A DNA stretch of 64,000 nucleotides from Achromobacter sp. B7. GTDB lineage: Bacteria; Pseudomonadota; Gammaproteobacteria; Burkholderiales; Burkholderiaceae_B. Positions 27,719 through 36,416 of this stretch are shown here, one piece after another. The position numbers were made by a program, and so were the translations under genes. Each line of letters opens with the position of its first letter. Position 1 is the stretch's first letter. The DNA is taken from assembly GCF_003600685.1 (NCBI RefSeq), contig NZ_CP032084.1, forward strand, positions 1,922,001-1,986,000. Direction: 5' to 3'. A model generated the notes under the pieces. That model saw only the letters and a program-made list of their open reading frames with translations. It ran no database searches and had not been told where the DNA came from.

Positions 27719-29682
27719 CTAGTAACCCATTGGTGATCCGGCGCCAGCTCGCGCGTATGGGCGAAGTTTACGACAGCCCCACGTATCGCGCGGACGCCCA
27801 GGTCTTCCAGAATGAGCTGGGTGGCGGAATCGGGAACGTCTTCGGCGTATACGGCCATGTCCAGCGTTGCCGCCGTGGCCATGACCGTGGCGGCCAGGTG
27901 CTGGCTGCCCGGGCTATGGCGCAAACCCGTAATGAAGCTGCCGCACAATTTCAAATAGGAAACCGGAAATTCGTGCAGCCGTTCCATCGCGCCGAATTGC
28001 TGCGACAGCCTGGACAGGCCGACGCGGGCGCCCGCCGTGGTCACGATGCGGCACAGCTGACGCAGGTCACCGGCTTGTTCGATCAAACCATCGGCGTCCA
28101 CTTCGATGAACAGCCGTCCGGTCAACGCCGGGCGATCCGCCAACATGCGTTCAAGCCGCGACAGGAAAGAAGTCTGGGTCAAAGAGGCCAGGGATACCGG
28201 CACCGTCAGCGCGGCAGAACGGGTGAACAGCCAGTCCAGCCCCAGCCGGATCGCCTGGATGTCACATTCCGCCGACAGGCCAAGCCGCACCGCCGGTGGC
28301 ATGAAGATCGAGGCGGGGACCGGGTCGCCGTCTGTGGTGTCATGCAGCGTCAGGCTGGCCTCGTGATGCAGTAATTCGCCCGTCACGGCGTAGAGCGGCA
28401 GCACCGACAACGAAAAGCGGTGTTGCTCCAGTGCGGTGACCAGGGCGTCGTGCCAGCTGTACTCGCCGATGCGCGTGCTGTCGGCGGCCTGGCTGGCTGG
28501 GGTGATCTGGTCGTCGTCGGCGCTTTCCGCGCACATCAGCGCGTGATCCAGCCTGGCCAGCGTATCGCTCATGTTGTCGCCGGGCGCGAAAGCGGCCATC
28601 GCCAGCGCCCACCGGCACCATCCATATTTGTCCATGGGCACGCGCAGCGCGCGCAGTTCATGGCGTACGCGTTCGGCCAGGACGCTTGCCTGCGGCGCCG
28701 AGGTGCACGGCAGCAACAACGCAAAATCCGACCCGCTGATCCGGGCCAGCTGCGCCGAGGGCCCGCCAAATTCCGCCACCAGTTTGCGCAAACGGTCGGA
28801 CGAAGACCGCAGCCATTGATCGGTGAACGCCCGCGACAGATGGCGGTTGATCTGGGCCAGGTCTCGCTGGCGGAACATCAGGATGTGGCCGCCCGCATCG
28901 GTGGACTTGTCTGCCAGCGCCGCGCGGAAAAGGTCGATGAAGTGCTTGCGGTTGGACAGGCGGGTGATGGGGTCGCGGTAAATCTCGCTTTGCAGCGACT
29001 CGATCTTTGCGTTCTGCTCCTCGACGGTCGCGGCCACCCGACGCTGCGCGTCGACGAACGCCTGATCCACCCCGGCCAGCTCGCAAGACCCGACGGGCGG
29101 CGCGCTGCTGCCCGGCGCCAACGCACGTACGCGATCACAGATGTCGCGCGAGGTGCGCGTCTCGATCCAGCGCACCAGGTTGAAGGCAAACAGCGACCAG
29201 AACACGCCGGCCGCCAGCACCAGTCCCAGAACGCGTACCCCGCCTTGCCAGAGCGTGTCGCGAGCCAAGCGCCCATCCGCCTGCACGGTGACGGTGCCGC
29301 GCGCGCCGCCATCCATCGACACGTAGGGGCGCGACACGGCGGGGGCCTGCACGTTTAGCCAGGCCGTACGCCAGTCGCTGTCGCGACCGGCCGTTGCGGC
29401 CTTGTGCCGTTCCAGTACCGTGGCGCCGCCTTCATCGGCGATGCGCACCATGGAATACAGGCCCTGTCCAAACAGGTCATCCGCCAACGCCGCCCGCTCA
29501 TCGGGGCGGGACGAGGCGTGCGCCAACGCCCACGACAAGGCGCTTGCGCCGCCTTCGCTCTGTTGGGCAAGTTGCGTATTCAGATAGCGATGGGCAGCGA
29601 CCATCCCCAGCGCCTGTGCGCCAAGCAGAATGAAGCCGACCAGCAGGGCAGTGCAGAAAAGTAATCGGCGTAATGTCGACAT
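27715..29682 (-). CDS. LapD-like c-di-GMP receptor (second copy), degenerate GGDEF-EAL
   Basis: About 655 residues, similar along its length to the LapD at 33658-35628. N-terminal helix (~residues 8-28), a periplasmic LapD/MoxY-type domain, a second helix (~150-170), HAMP, then GGDEF and EAL domains. The GGDEF site reads SGSDF, and the EAL domain lacks EAL (HEASL) and the Asp-Asp metal pair (LSRLSQQFG), so it should bind c-di-GMP without making or cutting it. Start set at ATG 29682 by analogy with the MSILRQLL start of the paralogue; TTG 29691 is possible. No lapG is adjacent; instead it is coupled to a histidine kinase. Confidence 0.85.
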   Translation of the reverse strand: MSTLRRLLFCTALLVGFILLGAQALGMVAAHRYLNTQLAQQSEGGASALSWALAHASSRPDERAALADDLFGQGLYSMVRIADEGGATVLERHKAATAGRDSDWRTAWLNVQAPAVSRPYVSMDGGARGTVTVQADGRLARDTLWQGGVRVLGLVLAAGVFWSLFAFNLVRWIETRTSRDICDRVRALAPGSSAPPVGSCELAGVDQAFVDAQRRVAATVEEQNAKIESLQSEIYRDPITRLSNRKHFIDLFRAALADKSTDAGGHILMFRQRDLAQINRHLSRAFTDQWLRSSSDRLRKLVAEFGGPSAQLARISGSDFALLLPCTSAPQASVLAERVRHELRALRVPMDKYGWCRWALAMAAFAPGDNMSDTLARLDHALMCAESADDDQITPASQAADSTRIGEYSWHDALVTALEQHRFSLSVLPLYAVTGELLHHEASLTLHDTTDGDPVPASIFMPPAVRLGLSAECDIQAIRLGLDWLFTRSAALTVPVSLASLTQTSFLSRLERMLADRPALTGRLFIEVDADGLIEQAGDLRQLCRIVTTAGARVGLSRLSQQFGAMERLHEFPVSYLKLCGSFITGLRHSPGSQHLAATVMATAATLDMAVYAEDVPDSATQLILEDLGVRAIRGAVVNFAHTRELAPDHQWVTS

Positions 29683-29791
29683 GTCGGTCAATTCCCTTCG
29701 CGGGCAGCAAGCAAGCCAAGATTACTGGGTCGCCCGGGTAAAGGGGGCGCCGGGCAAAGAACGTGCCCAGCGCGAAAAAAGCTGGATAAGA

Positions 29792-29806
29792 AACGTGACA
29801 CACGTT
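29792..29806. promoter_or_regulatory. Palindromic candidate operator upstream of the LapD-like/kinase operon
   Basis: AACGTG-ACA-CACGTT is a perfect 6-bp inverted repeat with a 3-base spacer, ~110 bases upstream of the LapD-like start codon. The binding protein is unknown; the nearby OmpR-type or another regulator is possible. Confidence 0.35.
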
Positions 29807-30037
29807 ACTAATACCTCAGCAGCGCCGCTTACACTGTAATTCGGCATGTCACAGAACGTACAGAATATTACGAAATTAGGCGCCACGTCAGACAAGCTGT
29901 GCAATTATTTCGATCGTGATAATCGTCCCATTGAGAACTATTGAGACACCACGTATTAATTTTTGGGCTTTGCCTGTCGTAGTAAGGGTAGGGCATGGGT
30001 CTGCGGACCGGCCGGCTAACGCTATCCAAGGACCGAC

Positions 30038-30127
30038 ATGACCCCCCTCGAGCATCCTAAGAACCTTCGAAATACAAGGAAAAGAGGCGCGTTGCCTTCG
30101 AAGTGTGGCGTTTTTTTGCGAAAATAA
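30038..30127 (+). CDS. Possible 29-residue leader peptide upstream of the EAL gene
   Basis: An ATG at 30038 preceded by AAGGA (7 bases away) opens a 29-codon frame ending in TAA 16 bases before the phosphodiesterase start. The peptide is basic (many Lys/Arg). It may be a translated leader; it may equally be chance. No similar peptide is recognised. Confidence 0.3.
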   Translation: MTPLEHPKNLRNTRKRGALPSKCGVFLRK

Positions 30128-30142
30128 TGCATAATTTAAAAA

Positions 30143-31588
30143 ATGTTACAGCCCTTGGGTTTCCTTCTGGACCGCAACGCCAAGGGTTTCCAGATAGGGG
30201 GCTCCGTGCGTGAGAGTTACCTGCTCGCACTGTGTCTGACGCTCGCAGGCGCTTTGGCGGCGATCAGTCTGTTTTTCGTGCGCAGGGAACGCGCCCTGCG
30301 TCGTCGCTTGATGCGCGATGAGTTGACCGGCGTTTTGAGTCAGCAGGAATTGCATCGTCGCGCCCGTGCCTGGCTGACGCAAAAAGAGGGGCCCGCGCGC
30401 CGAGGCGCTTTTTTTCTGGTCAGCTTTGAACAATACGCCGAGATCAGCGCCATGCTGCGCGCCGGCGAAGACCAGGCATTGCTGGTGCTGGTTGCCGATC
30501 GCCTAAGCCTGATCACCCGGACGCTGGGCGGCATGGTGGCCCGAAGCGGTACGGATTCATTCACTATTTGCGTGCCCGAAGTGGACGAAGTGGGCGCCGC
30601 CCAGGTATCGGCCAAGCTGCTGGAAGACCTTAGCGAACCCTACGCGCTTGGCGGGCGCACCCTGATTGCGGTATTCAGGGTGGGGGCGGCGCTCTATCCC
30701 GAGCATGGCCGCACGGTCGAAGAACTGCAACGCTGCGTGCAGGTGGCCATGGTGCCGCTCAAAGAGCGCGGTGGACCGGGATGGAATCTCTTTGACTTCC
30801 GTCTGCTGGCGCGGCATCGCGATGAGCAGGGCCTGGAAAATGATCTGCGCCTGGCCCTGACCACGCCGGCCATGGAGCAGTTCGAATTGTTCTACCAGCC
30901 CGTTTGCGATAGCGGCTCCGGCGTCGTGCAAGGCTGCGAGGCCTTGCTGCGCTGGCATCACCCCACGCTGGGCAGCGTGTCGCCCGCCGTAACCATCGAG
31001 CTGGCCGAGCGCAGCGGCCTGATCGTGCCGTTGGGCGCCTGGATCCTGGAGCGTGCATGCTCGCAGGCCGCCCTGTGGCCCCCGGCGTGGCGCGTGCATG
31101 TGAATCTGTCCGTCAAGCAGATGAATGAAGACGGCCTGGTGCAGCTGATTGCCGACGTGCTGAAGGCCACGCAGCTGTCGCCTCGCAAACTGGTATTGGA
31201 AATTACCGAGTCGATTTTCATCCTGCACTACGAGCGCCACGTGAAGATGTTGAACACGCTGCGCGCGCAGGGCATCGGCATTGCGCTGGACGATTTTGGC
31301 TGCGGCTATTCCAGCCTGAACCACCTGCGTCATCTGCCCATCGACTGGGTCAAGATCGACCGCAGCTTCATTTCCGCGCTGGAGTCCGATGCCGGCAGCC
31401 GCGAAGTGGTATCCGCTCTTTTCGGTTTGTGCCAGGCGATGCGTCTGCCTGTTGTGGCCGAAGGCGTTGAAACCGAAGGGCAGCGTGAAATTCTGAAGTC
31501 GCTGGGTTGCCGGGTGATGCAGGGCTTCCTGTTGGGCCGGCCCGCTCCCGCCTCGGAAATCCAGGCTTTGGCTTCGGCGGTGTCATAA
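30143..31588 (+). CDS. Membrane EAL-domain c-di-GMP phosphodiesterase with degenerate GGDEF
   Basis: A 481-residue protein: one N-terminal membrane helix (~residues 26-46), a GGDEF domain whose active site is degenerate (SGTDSF), and a C-terminal EAL domain (~245-475). EAL catalytic motifs are present: CEALLRW, VNLSVKQM, LEITES, ALDDFGCGYSSL, VKIDRSFI, AEGVET and QGFLLGRP, so it should hydrolyse c-di-GMP to pGpG. Located between a LapD-like receptor and the Lap locus, it could lower the local c-di-GMP level that LapD senses; this link is inference. Confidence 0.92.
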   Translation: MLQPLGFLLDRNAKGFQIGGSVRESYLLALCLTLAGALAAISLFFVRRERALRRRLMRDELTGVLSQQELHRRARAWLTQKEGPARRGAFFLVSFEQYAEISAMLRAGEDQALLVLVADRLSLITRTLGGMVARSGTDSFTICVPEVDEVGAAQVSAKLLEDLSEPYALGGRTLIAVFRVGAALYPEHGRTVEELQRCVQVAMVPLKERGGPGWNLFDFRLLARHRDEQGLENDLRLALTTPAMEQFELFYQPVCDSGSGVVQGCEALLRWHHPTLGSVSPAVTIELAERSGLIVPLGAWILERACSQAALWPPAWRVHVNLSVKQMNEDGLVQLIADVLKATQLSPRKLVLEITESIFILHYERHVKMLNTLRAQGIGIALDDFGCGYSSLNHLRHLPIDWVKIDRSFISALESDAGSREVVSALFGLCQAMRLPVVAEGVETEGQREILKSLGCRVMQGFLLGRPAPASEIQALASAVS

Positions 31589-31624
31589 TCGGGGTTGCTT
31601 GCAAATCCGACCTGTTGACTCCCT

Positions 31625-32692
31625 ATGCCCGGCAATACCCTAGGTACCCTTTTTACCGTCACGAATTTCGGCGAATCCCACGGGCCGGCCATCGGTTGCG
31701 TCGTGGATGGCTGTCCCCCGGGGCTAAGCCTGGACGTCGCCGATATCCAGCTTGAACTGGATCGCCGCCGCCCTGGCACGTCGCGTCACGTCACGCAGCG
31801 CCAGGAAGCCGACCAGGTCGAAATCCTGTCGGGCGTCTACGAAGGCGTCACCACCGGGACCCCCATCGGTCTGCTGATCCGCAACACGGACGCCCGCAGC
31901 AAGGACTACTCAAACATTGCCGACACGTTCCGGCCGGGCCATGCCGATTACGCTTACTGGCGCAAATTCGGCGTGCGCGATCCGCGCGGCGGCGGCCGTT
32001 CGTCGGCCCGCCTGACGGCGCCCACGGTGGCGGCCGGCGCCATCGCCAAGAAATGGCTGGCCGAACAATATGGCGTGAAGGTGCGCGGCTACATGAGCCA
32101 GCTGGGCCCCGTCGCCATCCCGTTCGAGTCCTGGGACGAGGTGCCCAACAATCCGTTCTACGCACCCAACGCGCAGATCGTGCCGGAACTTGAAGCCTAT
32201 ATGGACCAGTTGCGCCGCGATGGCGATTCCGTCGGCGCCCGCATTGAAGTCGTCGCGGAAAACCTGCCCGCCGGCTGGGGCGAACCCATCTACGACCGCC
32301 TGGATGCCGACATCGCGCACGTGATGATGGGCCTGAACGCCGTGAAGGGCGTTTCCATCGGCGCGGGTTTTGATTGCATCGCACAGCGCGGTTCCGAGCA
32401 CGGCGACGAGATCACGCCCGATGGTTTCCTGACCAACCATGCGGGCGGCGTGCTGGGCGGTATTTCAACGGGCCAGCCGATCACGGTGTCGCTGGCCATC
32501 AAGCCCACGTCCAGCATTCGCGTTGAACGCCGCTCGGTCAATCGTGCGAACGAGCCCGTCATGGTGCAGACGCTGGGCCGTCACGATCCTTGCGTTGGTA
32601 TCCGCGCCACGCCCATCGCCGAAGCCATGCTGGCGTTGGTACTGATCGACCACGCGCTGCGTCATCGCGGCCAGTGCGGCGATCCGCTCTGA
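31625..32692 (+). CDS. aroC: Chorismate synthase
   Basis: A 355-residue enzyme converting EPSP to chorismate, last step of the shikimate pathway, FMN-dependent. Family motifs: [14 protein letters not shown] at the start, [31 protein letters not shown] and [18 protein letters not shown]. Length is usual. It lies 36 bases after the EAL gene. Confidence 0.97.
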   Translation: MPGNTLGTLFTVTNFGESHGPAIGCVVDGCPPGLSLDVADIQLELDRRRPGTSRHVTQRQEADQVEILSGVYEGVTTGTPIGLLIRNTDARSKDYSNIADTFRPGHADYAYWRKFGVRDPRGGGRSSARLTAPTVAAGAIAKKWLAEQYGVKVRGYMSQLGPVAIPFESWDEVPNNPFYAPNAQIVPELEAYMDQLRRDGDSVGARIEVVAENLPAGWGEPIYDRLDADIAHVMMGLNAVKGVSIGAGFDCIAQRGSEHGDEITPDGFLTNHAGGVLGGISTGQPITVSLAIKPTSSIRVERRSVNRANEPVMVQTLGRHDPCVGIRATPIAEAMLALVLIDHALRHRGQCGDPL

Positions 32693-32729
32693 TCCCCGAT
32701 ACTCTTGCCATCGACTTCAGGAGGCCGAC

Positions 32730-33557
32730 TTGAAACGTAATCGTCATCTGTTGCGCCGCGCCGGCGCCGTGCTTGCCTTGGCACTGCTGGGCGGTTGCAC
32801 GGGCATGAACACCACGCAATCCGGTGCCATCGGCGTGAACCGTACGCAATACATGTCCAGCCTGGTGCCGTCCCAGGCGCTGGAGCAGGAAGCCAGCCAG
32901 CAATACGCCGACATCCTCAAGCAGGCGCAGGCCAAGGGGCTGTTGGACCGCGACGCGCAGCAGCTGTCGCGCGTGCGCGCCATTTCGCAGCGGCTGATCG
33001 CGCAGGCTGGCGTATTCCGGCCAGACGCGGTGGGCTGGAAATGGGAAGAACACGTGATTTCCAGCGATGAAATCAACGCGTGGTGCATGCCCGGCGGCAA
33101 GATTGCCGTCTATACCGGCTTGCTGACCAAGATCAAGCCCACCGATGACGAGCTTGCGGCGGTGCTTGGCCACGAGATCGCCCACGCGCTGCGTGAACAT
33201 GCGCGCGAGCGCGTCTCGCAGCAAATGGCCACGAACCTGGGTTTGTCGGTGCTGTCCATCGCCACGGGCTCCAGCGCCGCGTCTGACCTGGGCGGCCAAC
33301 TGACCGATGTGATGTTCTCGCTGCCCAATAGCCGCACCCACGAAACCGAGGCCGACCGCATGGGCGTCGAACTCGCTGCCCGCGCCGGTTTCGATCCGCG
33401 CGCCGCCGTGACGTTGTGGCAGAAGATGGGCGCGGCCAGCAGCGGCAACGCACCGCCGGAAATCCTGTCGACGCACCCGTCGGCAGAGTCCCGCATCACC
33501 GACTTGCAAGCTGCCGCGCAGCAAGTCCTGCCGCTGTATCAGCAAGCAAAGAAATAG
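32730..33557 (+). CDS. M48-family metallopeptidase lipoprotein
   Basis: A 275-residue zinc peptidase with a lipoprotein signal (LALLGGC, lipobox Cys at residue 22). The catalytic HEIAH motif (~residues 150-154) and downstream ETEADRMG supply the ligands. It resembles periplasmic outer-membrane-anchored M48 proteases such as LoiP. Start is TTG at 32730 with AGGAGG at ~32719-32724. It converges on lapD, sharing a bidirectional terminator. Confidence 0.92.
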   Translation: MKRNRHLLRRAGAVLALALLGGCTGMNTTQSGAIGVNRTQYMSSLVPSQALEQEASQQYADILKQAQAKGLLDRDAQQLSRVRAISQRLIAQAGVFRPDAVGWKWEEHVISSDEINAWCMPGGKIAVYTGLLTKIKPTDDELAAVLGHEIAHALREHARERVSQQMATNLGLSVLSIATGSSAASDLGGQLTDVMFSLPNSRTHETEADRMGVELAARAGFDPRAAVTLWQKMGAASSGNAPPEILSTHPSAESRITDLQAAAQQVLPLYQQAKK

Positions 33558-33589
33558 CCGCATCGTCCTGCGATCGCGGGGAATAAAAA

Positions 33590-33623
33590 AATACGCCGCC
33601 TGGAGATCCAGGCGGCGTATTTG
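33590..33623. terminator. Bidirectional terminator between M48 peptidase and lapD
   Basis: A 14-bp stem (AATACGCCGCCTGG/CCAGGCGGCGTATT, AGAT loop), with an A-run on the left and T-richer bases on the right, so it can work for both convergent genes. Confidence 0.88.
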
Positions 33624-33657
33624 TTGATGCAGGTGCCGGCTACGTCTATGCCCGCGC

Positions 33658-35628
33658 CTATGCCGATGCCGCGCCGGCCGCGGGTTTGACGCCCGGTCCG
33701 CGCATCACGGCAATGCCCAGGCCGGCCAGGATGCGCTGCGTTTCGGCGTCGGGCACGTCCTCGGCGTAGACGTCGATGTTCAGCGAACGTGCCGTCTCCA
33801 GCACCGACGCCGTCAACTGCTGGCTGCCTGGGCTTTGCGACATCCCGCCCACAAAACCGCCGCCCAGTTTTACATAGGACAGGGGCAGGGTGTGCAGCTG
33901 CGCCACGGCGCCAAACTGCTGCGCCAGGCGGCGCACGCCGATATGCGCGCCAAACTCGGAGGTCACGCGCGCCAGCGTGGCGATCTGTTCGTGGCATTCC
34001 ACCAAGCCGTGCGCGTCGATTTCAAGATACAGGCGGTGCGCCAGCGGGCGGCGTTCGGTCAGTAACAGCGCCAATTGACGGAAGAACTTCTGGCCCCGTA
34101 GCGACGGCAGCGCCACGCGCACCGCCAGTTCACCCGGGTTGTCCGCCAGCCAGTCCAGGCCAAGGCGCACCGATTCCAGATCGCAGTCGGCCACCAGGTC
34201 CAGGCGCACCGCCGGCGGTATGAACAGCGTGGCGGGAATGGCGACCTGGTCGGGCGCCGTGCGTAGCATCAGCATCGCTTCGGTGCGCAGCGCGGTGCCG
34301 TCGGCAGCCAACAGATGCTCGGTCGCCAGCTCGAAATGGTGGTCTTCCAGCGCGGTCAGAATCGCGTCCTTCCACGCCCGTTCACCCGATTCCGACGGGG
34401 ACTGCATGTCGGTCGCACCCGCAATCACCACTTGATCGCTATTGGCGCTTTCGGCTCGCATCAATCCAAAGTCCAGCCTTGCCAACACGGGGCCAGCCTG
34501 GCTGCCTTGGCCATAGTCCGTCATGGCCAGAGCCCAGCGGCACAAATGCCCTTCGCCAACGGGAATGCGGGTGGCATGCAGATCGGTGCGCAGCCGTTCG
34601 GCAACCATCATCGCCTGGGGCGCCGCGCAACCGGGCAGCAGCAATGCAAAGTCCGAACCATTCAAGCGCGCCAGCAACGGGGCCGACACGTTCAGCGCCT
34701 TCAAGGCACCCTGGATGCGTTCGCAAGCGGCGCGCAGCCACTGGTCGATGAATTCGCGCGGCATGTGGCGGTTCAGGTCGGCCAGATCGCGCTGACGGAA
34801 CACCAGCACATGGCCGCCCGTCACGCCAGGCGCTTCCAGCGCGCGGCGGAATTCGTTCACGAAATACTTGCGGTTCGGCAGACGCGTGACGGGGTCCTGG
34901 TTCAGTTCCAGTTCCAGCGATTCGATCTTGGCGTTCTGTTCCTCAACGCTGGCGTAGACGCGTTCGCGCGTCTGGTTCAGTGCCTGCACCACGCCCGACA
35001 ACTCGGGTACGCGTGCCTCTACCTGTTCGGGCGGCGTGTCGCGCCCGATGCTGCGCACGTGGTCGCTGATTTCGCGCAGCAGGCGGTTCTTGATCCAGCC
35101 CACCAGCACGAACGCAAACACCGCCCACAGCACGCCCGCACCGATCACCAGCGCGATCATCTTCAAGCTGCTGCGCCACAGCGCTTCCCAGGCGTAAGAA
35201 TCGTTGGCGATCAGGGTCACTTCACCCACCTGACGCCAGCCGTCGCTGACCGCGTGGCTGGCTGGCTGCGTGTCCAGCGGCGCCAGCTTTTGAAACCATG
35301 CCGGCACCGACTTCGGCGTGGCGGTGGAGCGACGTTCGATCAGCACCTTGCCATCCGGATCCGCCAGCCGCACCAACGAGAAATGTCCGCCGTCATACAG
35401 CGCCGACACCAGCAATTCCTGCAACACCGGGTCGTTGTTCGCGGGCTGCGACAAGGACAGCGCCAGCGACACGGCCGCGTCGGTGCTCTGCACCTGCAAC
35501 TGGCCGGACAGGTATTCCCGCGCCGAATTCACGCTAAGCGCCAGCGTGCCCAGCAAAATGACGCCGATTGCCAAGGTAACGCTGAGCAGTAACTGTCGAA
35601 GTATGGACATAGTCTTATTTCCGGACAT
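33658..35628 (-). CDS. lapD: LapD c-di-GMP receptor controlling LapG
   Basis: A 656-residue inner-membrane protein. Membrane helix near residues 10-30, LapD/MoxY-type periplasmic domain, second helix (~155-178), HAMP, then degenerate GGDEF (NGSDF) and degenerate EAL (TEAML; VRRLAQQFG instead of DDFG). In the known system, c-di-GMP binding to the EAL-like domain lets the periplasmic domain hold LapG, keeping the adhesin on the surface. The start ATG at 35628 overlaps the lapG stop (TGATG), so the pair is translationally coupled. ATG 35610 is an alternative start. Confidence 0.92.
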   Translation of the reverse strand: MSGNKTMSILRQLLLSVTLAIGVILLGTLALSVNSAREYLSGQLQVQSTDAAVSLALSLSQPANNDPVLQELLVSALYDGGHFSLVRLADPDGKVLIERRSTATPKSVPAWFQKLAPLDTQPASHAVSDGWRQVGEVTLIANDSYAWEALWRSSLKMIALVIGAGVLWAVFAFVLVGWIKNRLLREISDHVRSIGRDTPPEQVEARVPELSGVVQALNQTRERVYASVEEQNAKIESLELELNQDPVTRLPNRKYFVNEFRRALEAPGVTGGHVLVFRQRDLADLNRHMPREFIDQWLRAACERIQGALKALNVSAPLLARLNGSDFALLLPGCAAPQAMMVAERLRTDLHATRIPVGEGHLCRWALAMTDYGQGSQAGPVLARLDFGLMRAESANSDQVVIAGATDMQSPSESGERAWKDAILTALEDHHFELATEHLLAADGTALRTEAMLMLRTAPDQVAIPATLFIPPAVRLDLVADCDLESVRLGLDWLADNPGELAVRVALPSLRGQKFFRQLALLLTERRPLAHRLYLEIDAHGLVECHEQIATLARVTSEFGAHIGVRRLAQQFGAVAQLHTLPLSYVKLGGGFVGGMSQSPGSQQLTASVLETARSLNIDVYAEDVPDAETQRILAGLGIAVMRGPGVKPAAGAASA

Positions 35629-36326
35629 CAGGGGCGGATGCCTTCCCGTTCCATGCGTTGAAGTAGATCACGCCAGCGGCTCAGGCGGTCAACCGGCGCG
35701 GCGGGCTTGCCGTCCACGTAGACGCCGTCCGCGTTAAAGCTGAACACCGGCGTCAGGTCGCGTCGCTGCGTAGCCGGCAGGATGGTTGAAATCAAGCTGT
35801 CCAGCACCAGCGGGACCGCGTTGGGGGTGTCGTAATAGCCCAGCACCATGTGGGCGACCTGGCTGCTGCTGGCCGGTCCGCCCACGCGCGCGCGGACGTA
35901 AATGAAACGCAGCTTGTTGGCGGGCACGCCCATCGCAAGCAGCGTGAAGTACTTGCCGATGACGTAGTCTTCGCAATCGCCGGCGCCCCTGCCCAGGGAT
36001 TCCAGCGGCGTGGCCCAGTAGTCTGCCTGCTTCCAAAGGGTGATGTCTTCGCCGGACAGCAGGGACTGATTCCAGAAATCGTTCGCGGTCGTCAGCTTGT
36101 CCCGCTCTTCGCGCGGGGGCGGGTTGCGCAACAGCTGTAGCCAGTTGCCCACCGCCTTCGCGCCTTTCGGGCCGTAGCGGCTGGCGGCCAGGCTTTGCAG
36201 CCGGTCCGAGCTGACCTCCAGGGCGAAACTTCCGCCCCAGACGCAAGCCAGGCACAGCAACACCAACCGGCATAGGCCCCGCAGGCTGCGGAAACGGTGA
36301 GTCGAAGACATGAAACGGATTTTCAC
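35628..36326 (-). CDS. lapG: LapG-type periplasmic cysteine protease
   Basis: A 232-residue bacterial transglutaminase-like cysteine peptidase. A signal peptide (~residues 1-36) precedes the domain; the catalytic triad is visible as Cys in GAGDCEDYVIGKYF (~residue 118), His in AHMVLGYYD, and Asp in LVLDSL. It should cleave the adhesin in its retention module. Start GTG at 36326 or ATG at 36311. It follows the adhesin after a terminator and is coupled to lapD. Confidence 0.92.
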   Translation of the reverse strand: MKIRFMSSTHRFRSLRGLCRLVLLCLACVWGGSFALEVSSDRLQSLAASRYGPKGAKAVGNWLQLLRNPPPREERDKLTTANDFWNQSLLSGEDITLWKQADYWATPLESLGRGAGDCEDYVIGKYFTLLAMGVPANKLRFIYVRARVGGPASSSQVAHMVLGYYDTPNAVPLVLDSLISTILPATQRRDLTPVFSFNADGVYVDGKPAAPVDRLSRWRDLLQRMEREGIRP

Positions 36327-36355
36327 ATTTTTCCAGCGCGTATAAGGCTCGCCTG

Positions 36356-36396
36356 AAAAAAATATCGGGGGGATGGCGGTTGCCCGTCGTCCCCCC
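36356..36396 (-). terminator. Terminator after the giant adhesin gene
   Basis: On the minus strand a GGGGGGA/TCCCCCC stem is followed by GATATTTTTTT. It lies between the adhesin stop (36417) and the lapG start, so lapGD need their own promoter or read-through. Confidence 0.75.
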
Positions 36397-36416
36397 GGTG
36401 CTTACGCGACTACGGC

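Larger units (their letters stand above)
29692..30142. other. Divergent promoter region between LapD-like and EAL genes
   Basis: About 450 bases, AT-richer than the flanking genes, with divergent flanking genes. It contains a perfect dyad AACGTG-ACA-CACGTT (29792-29806) and a possible 29-codon leader ORF at 30038-30127. No larger gene is supported. Confidence 0.6.
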
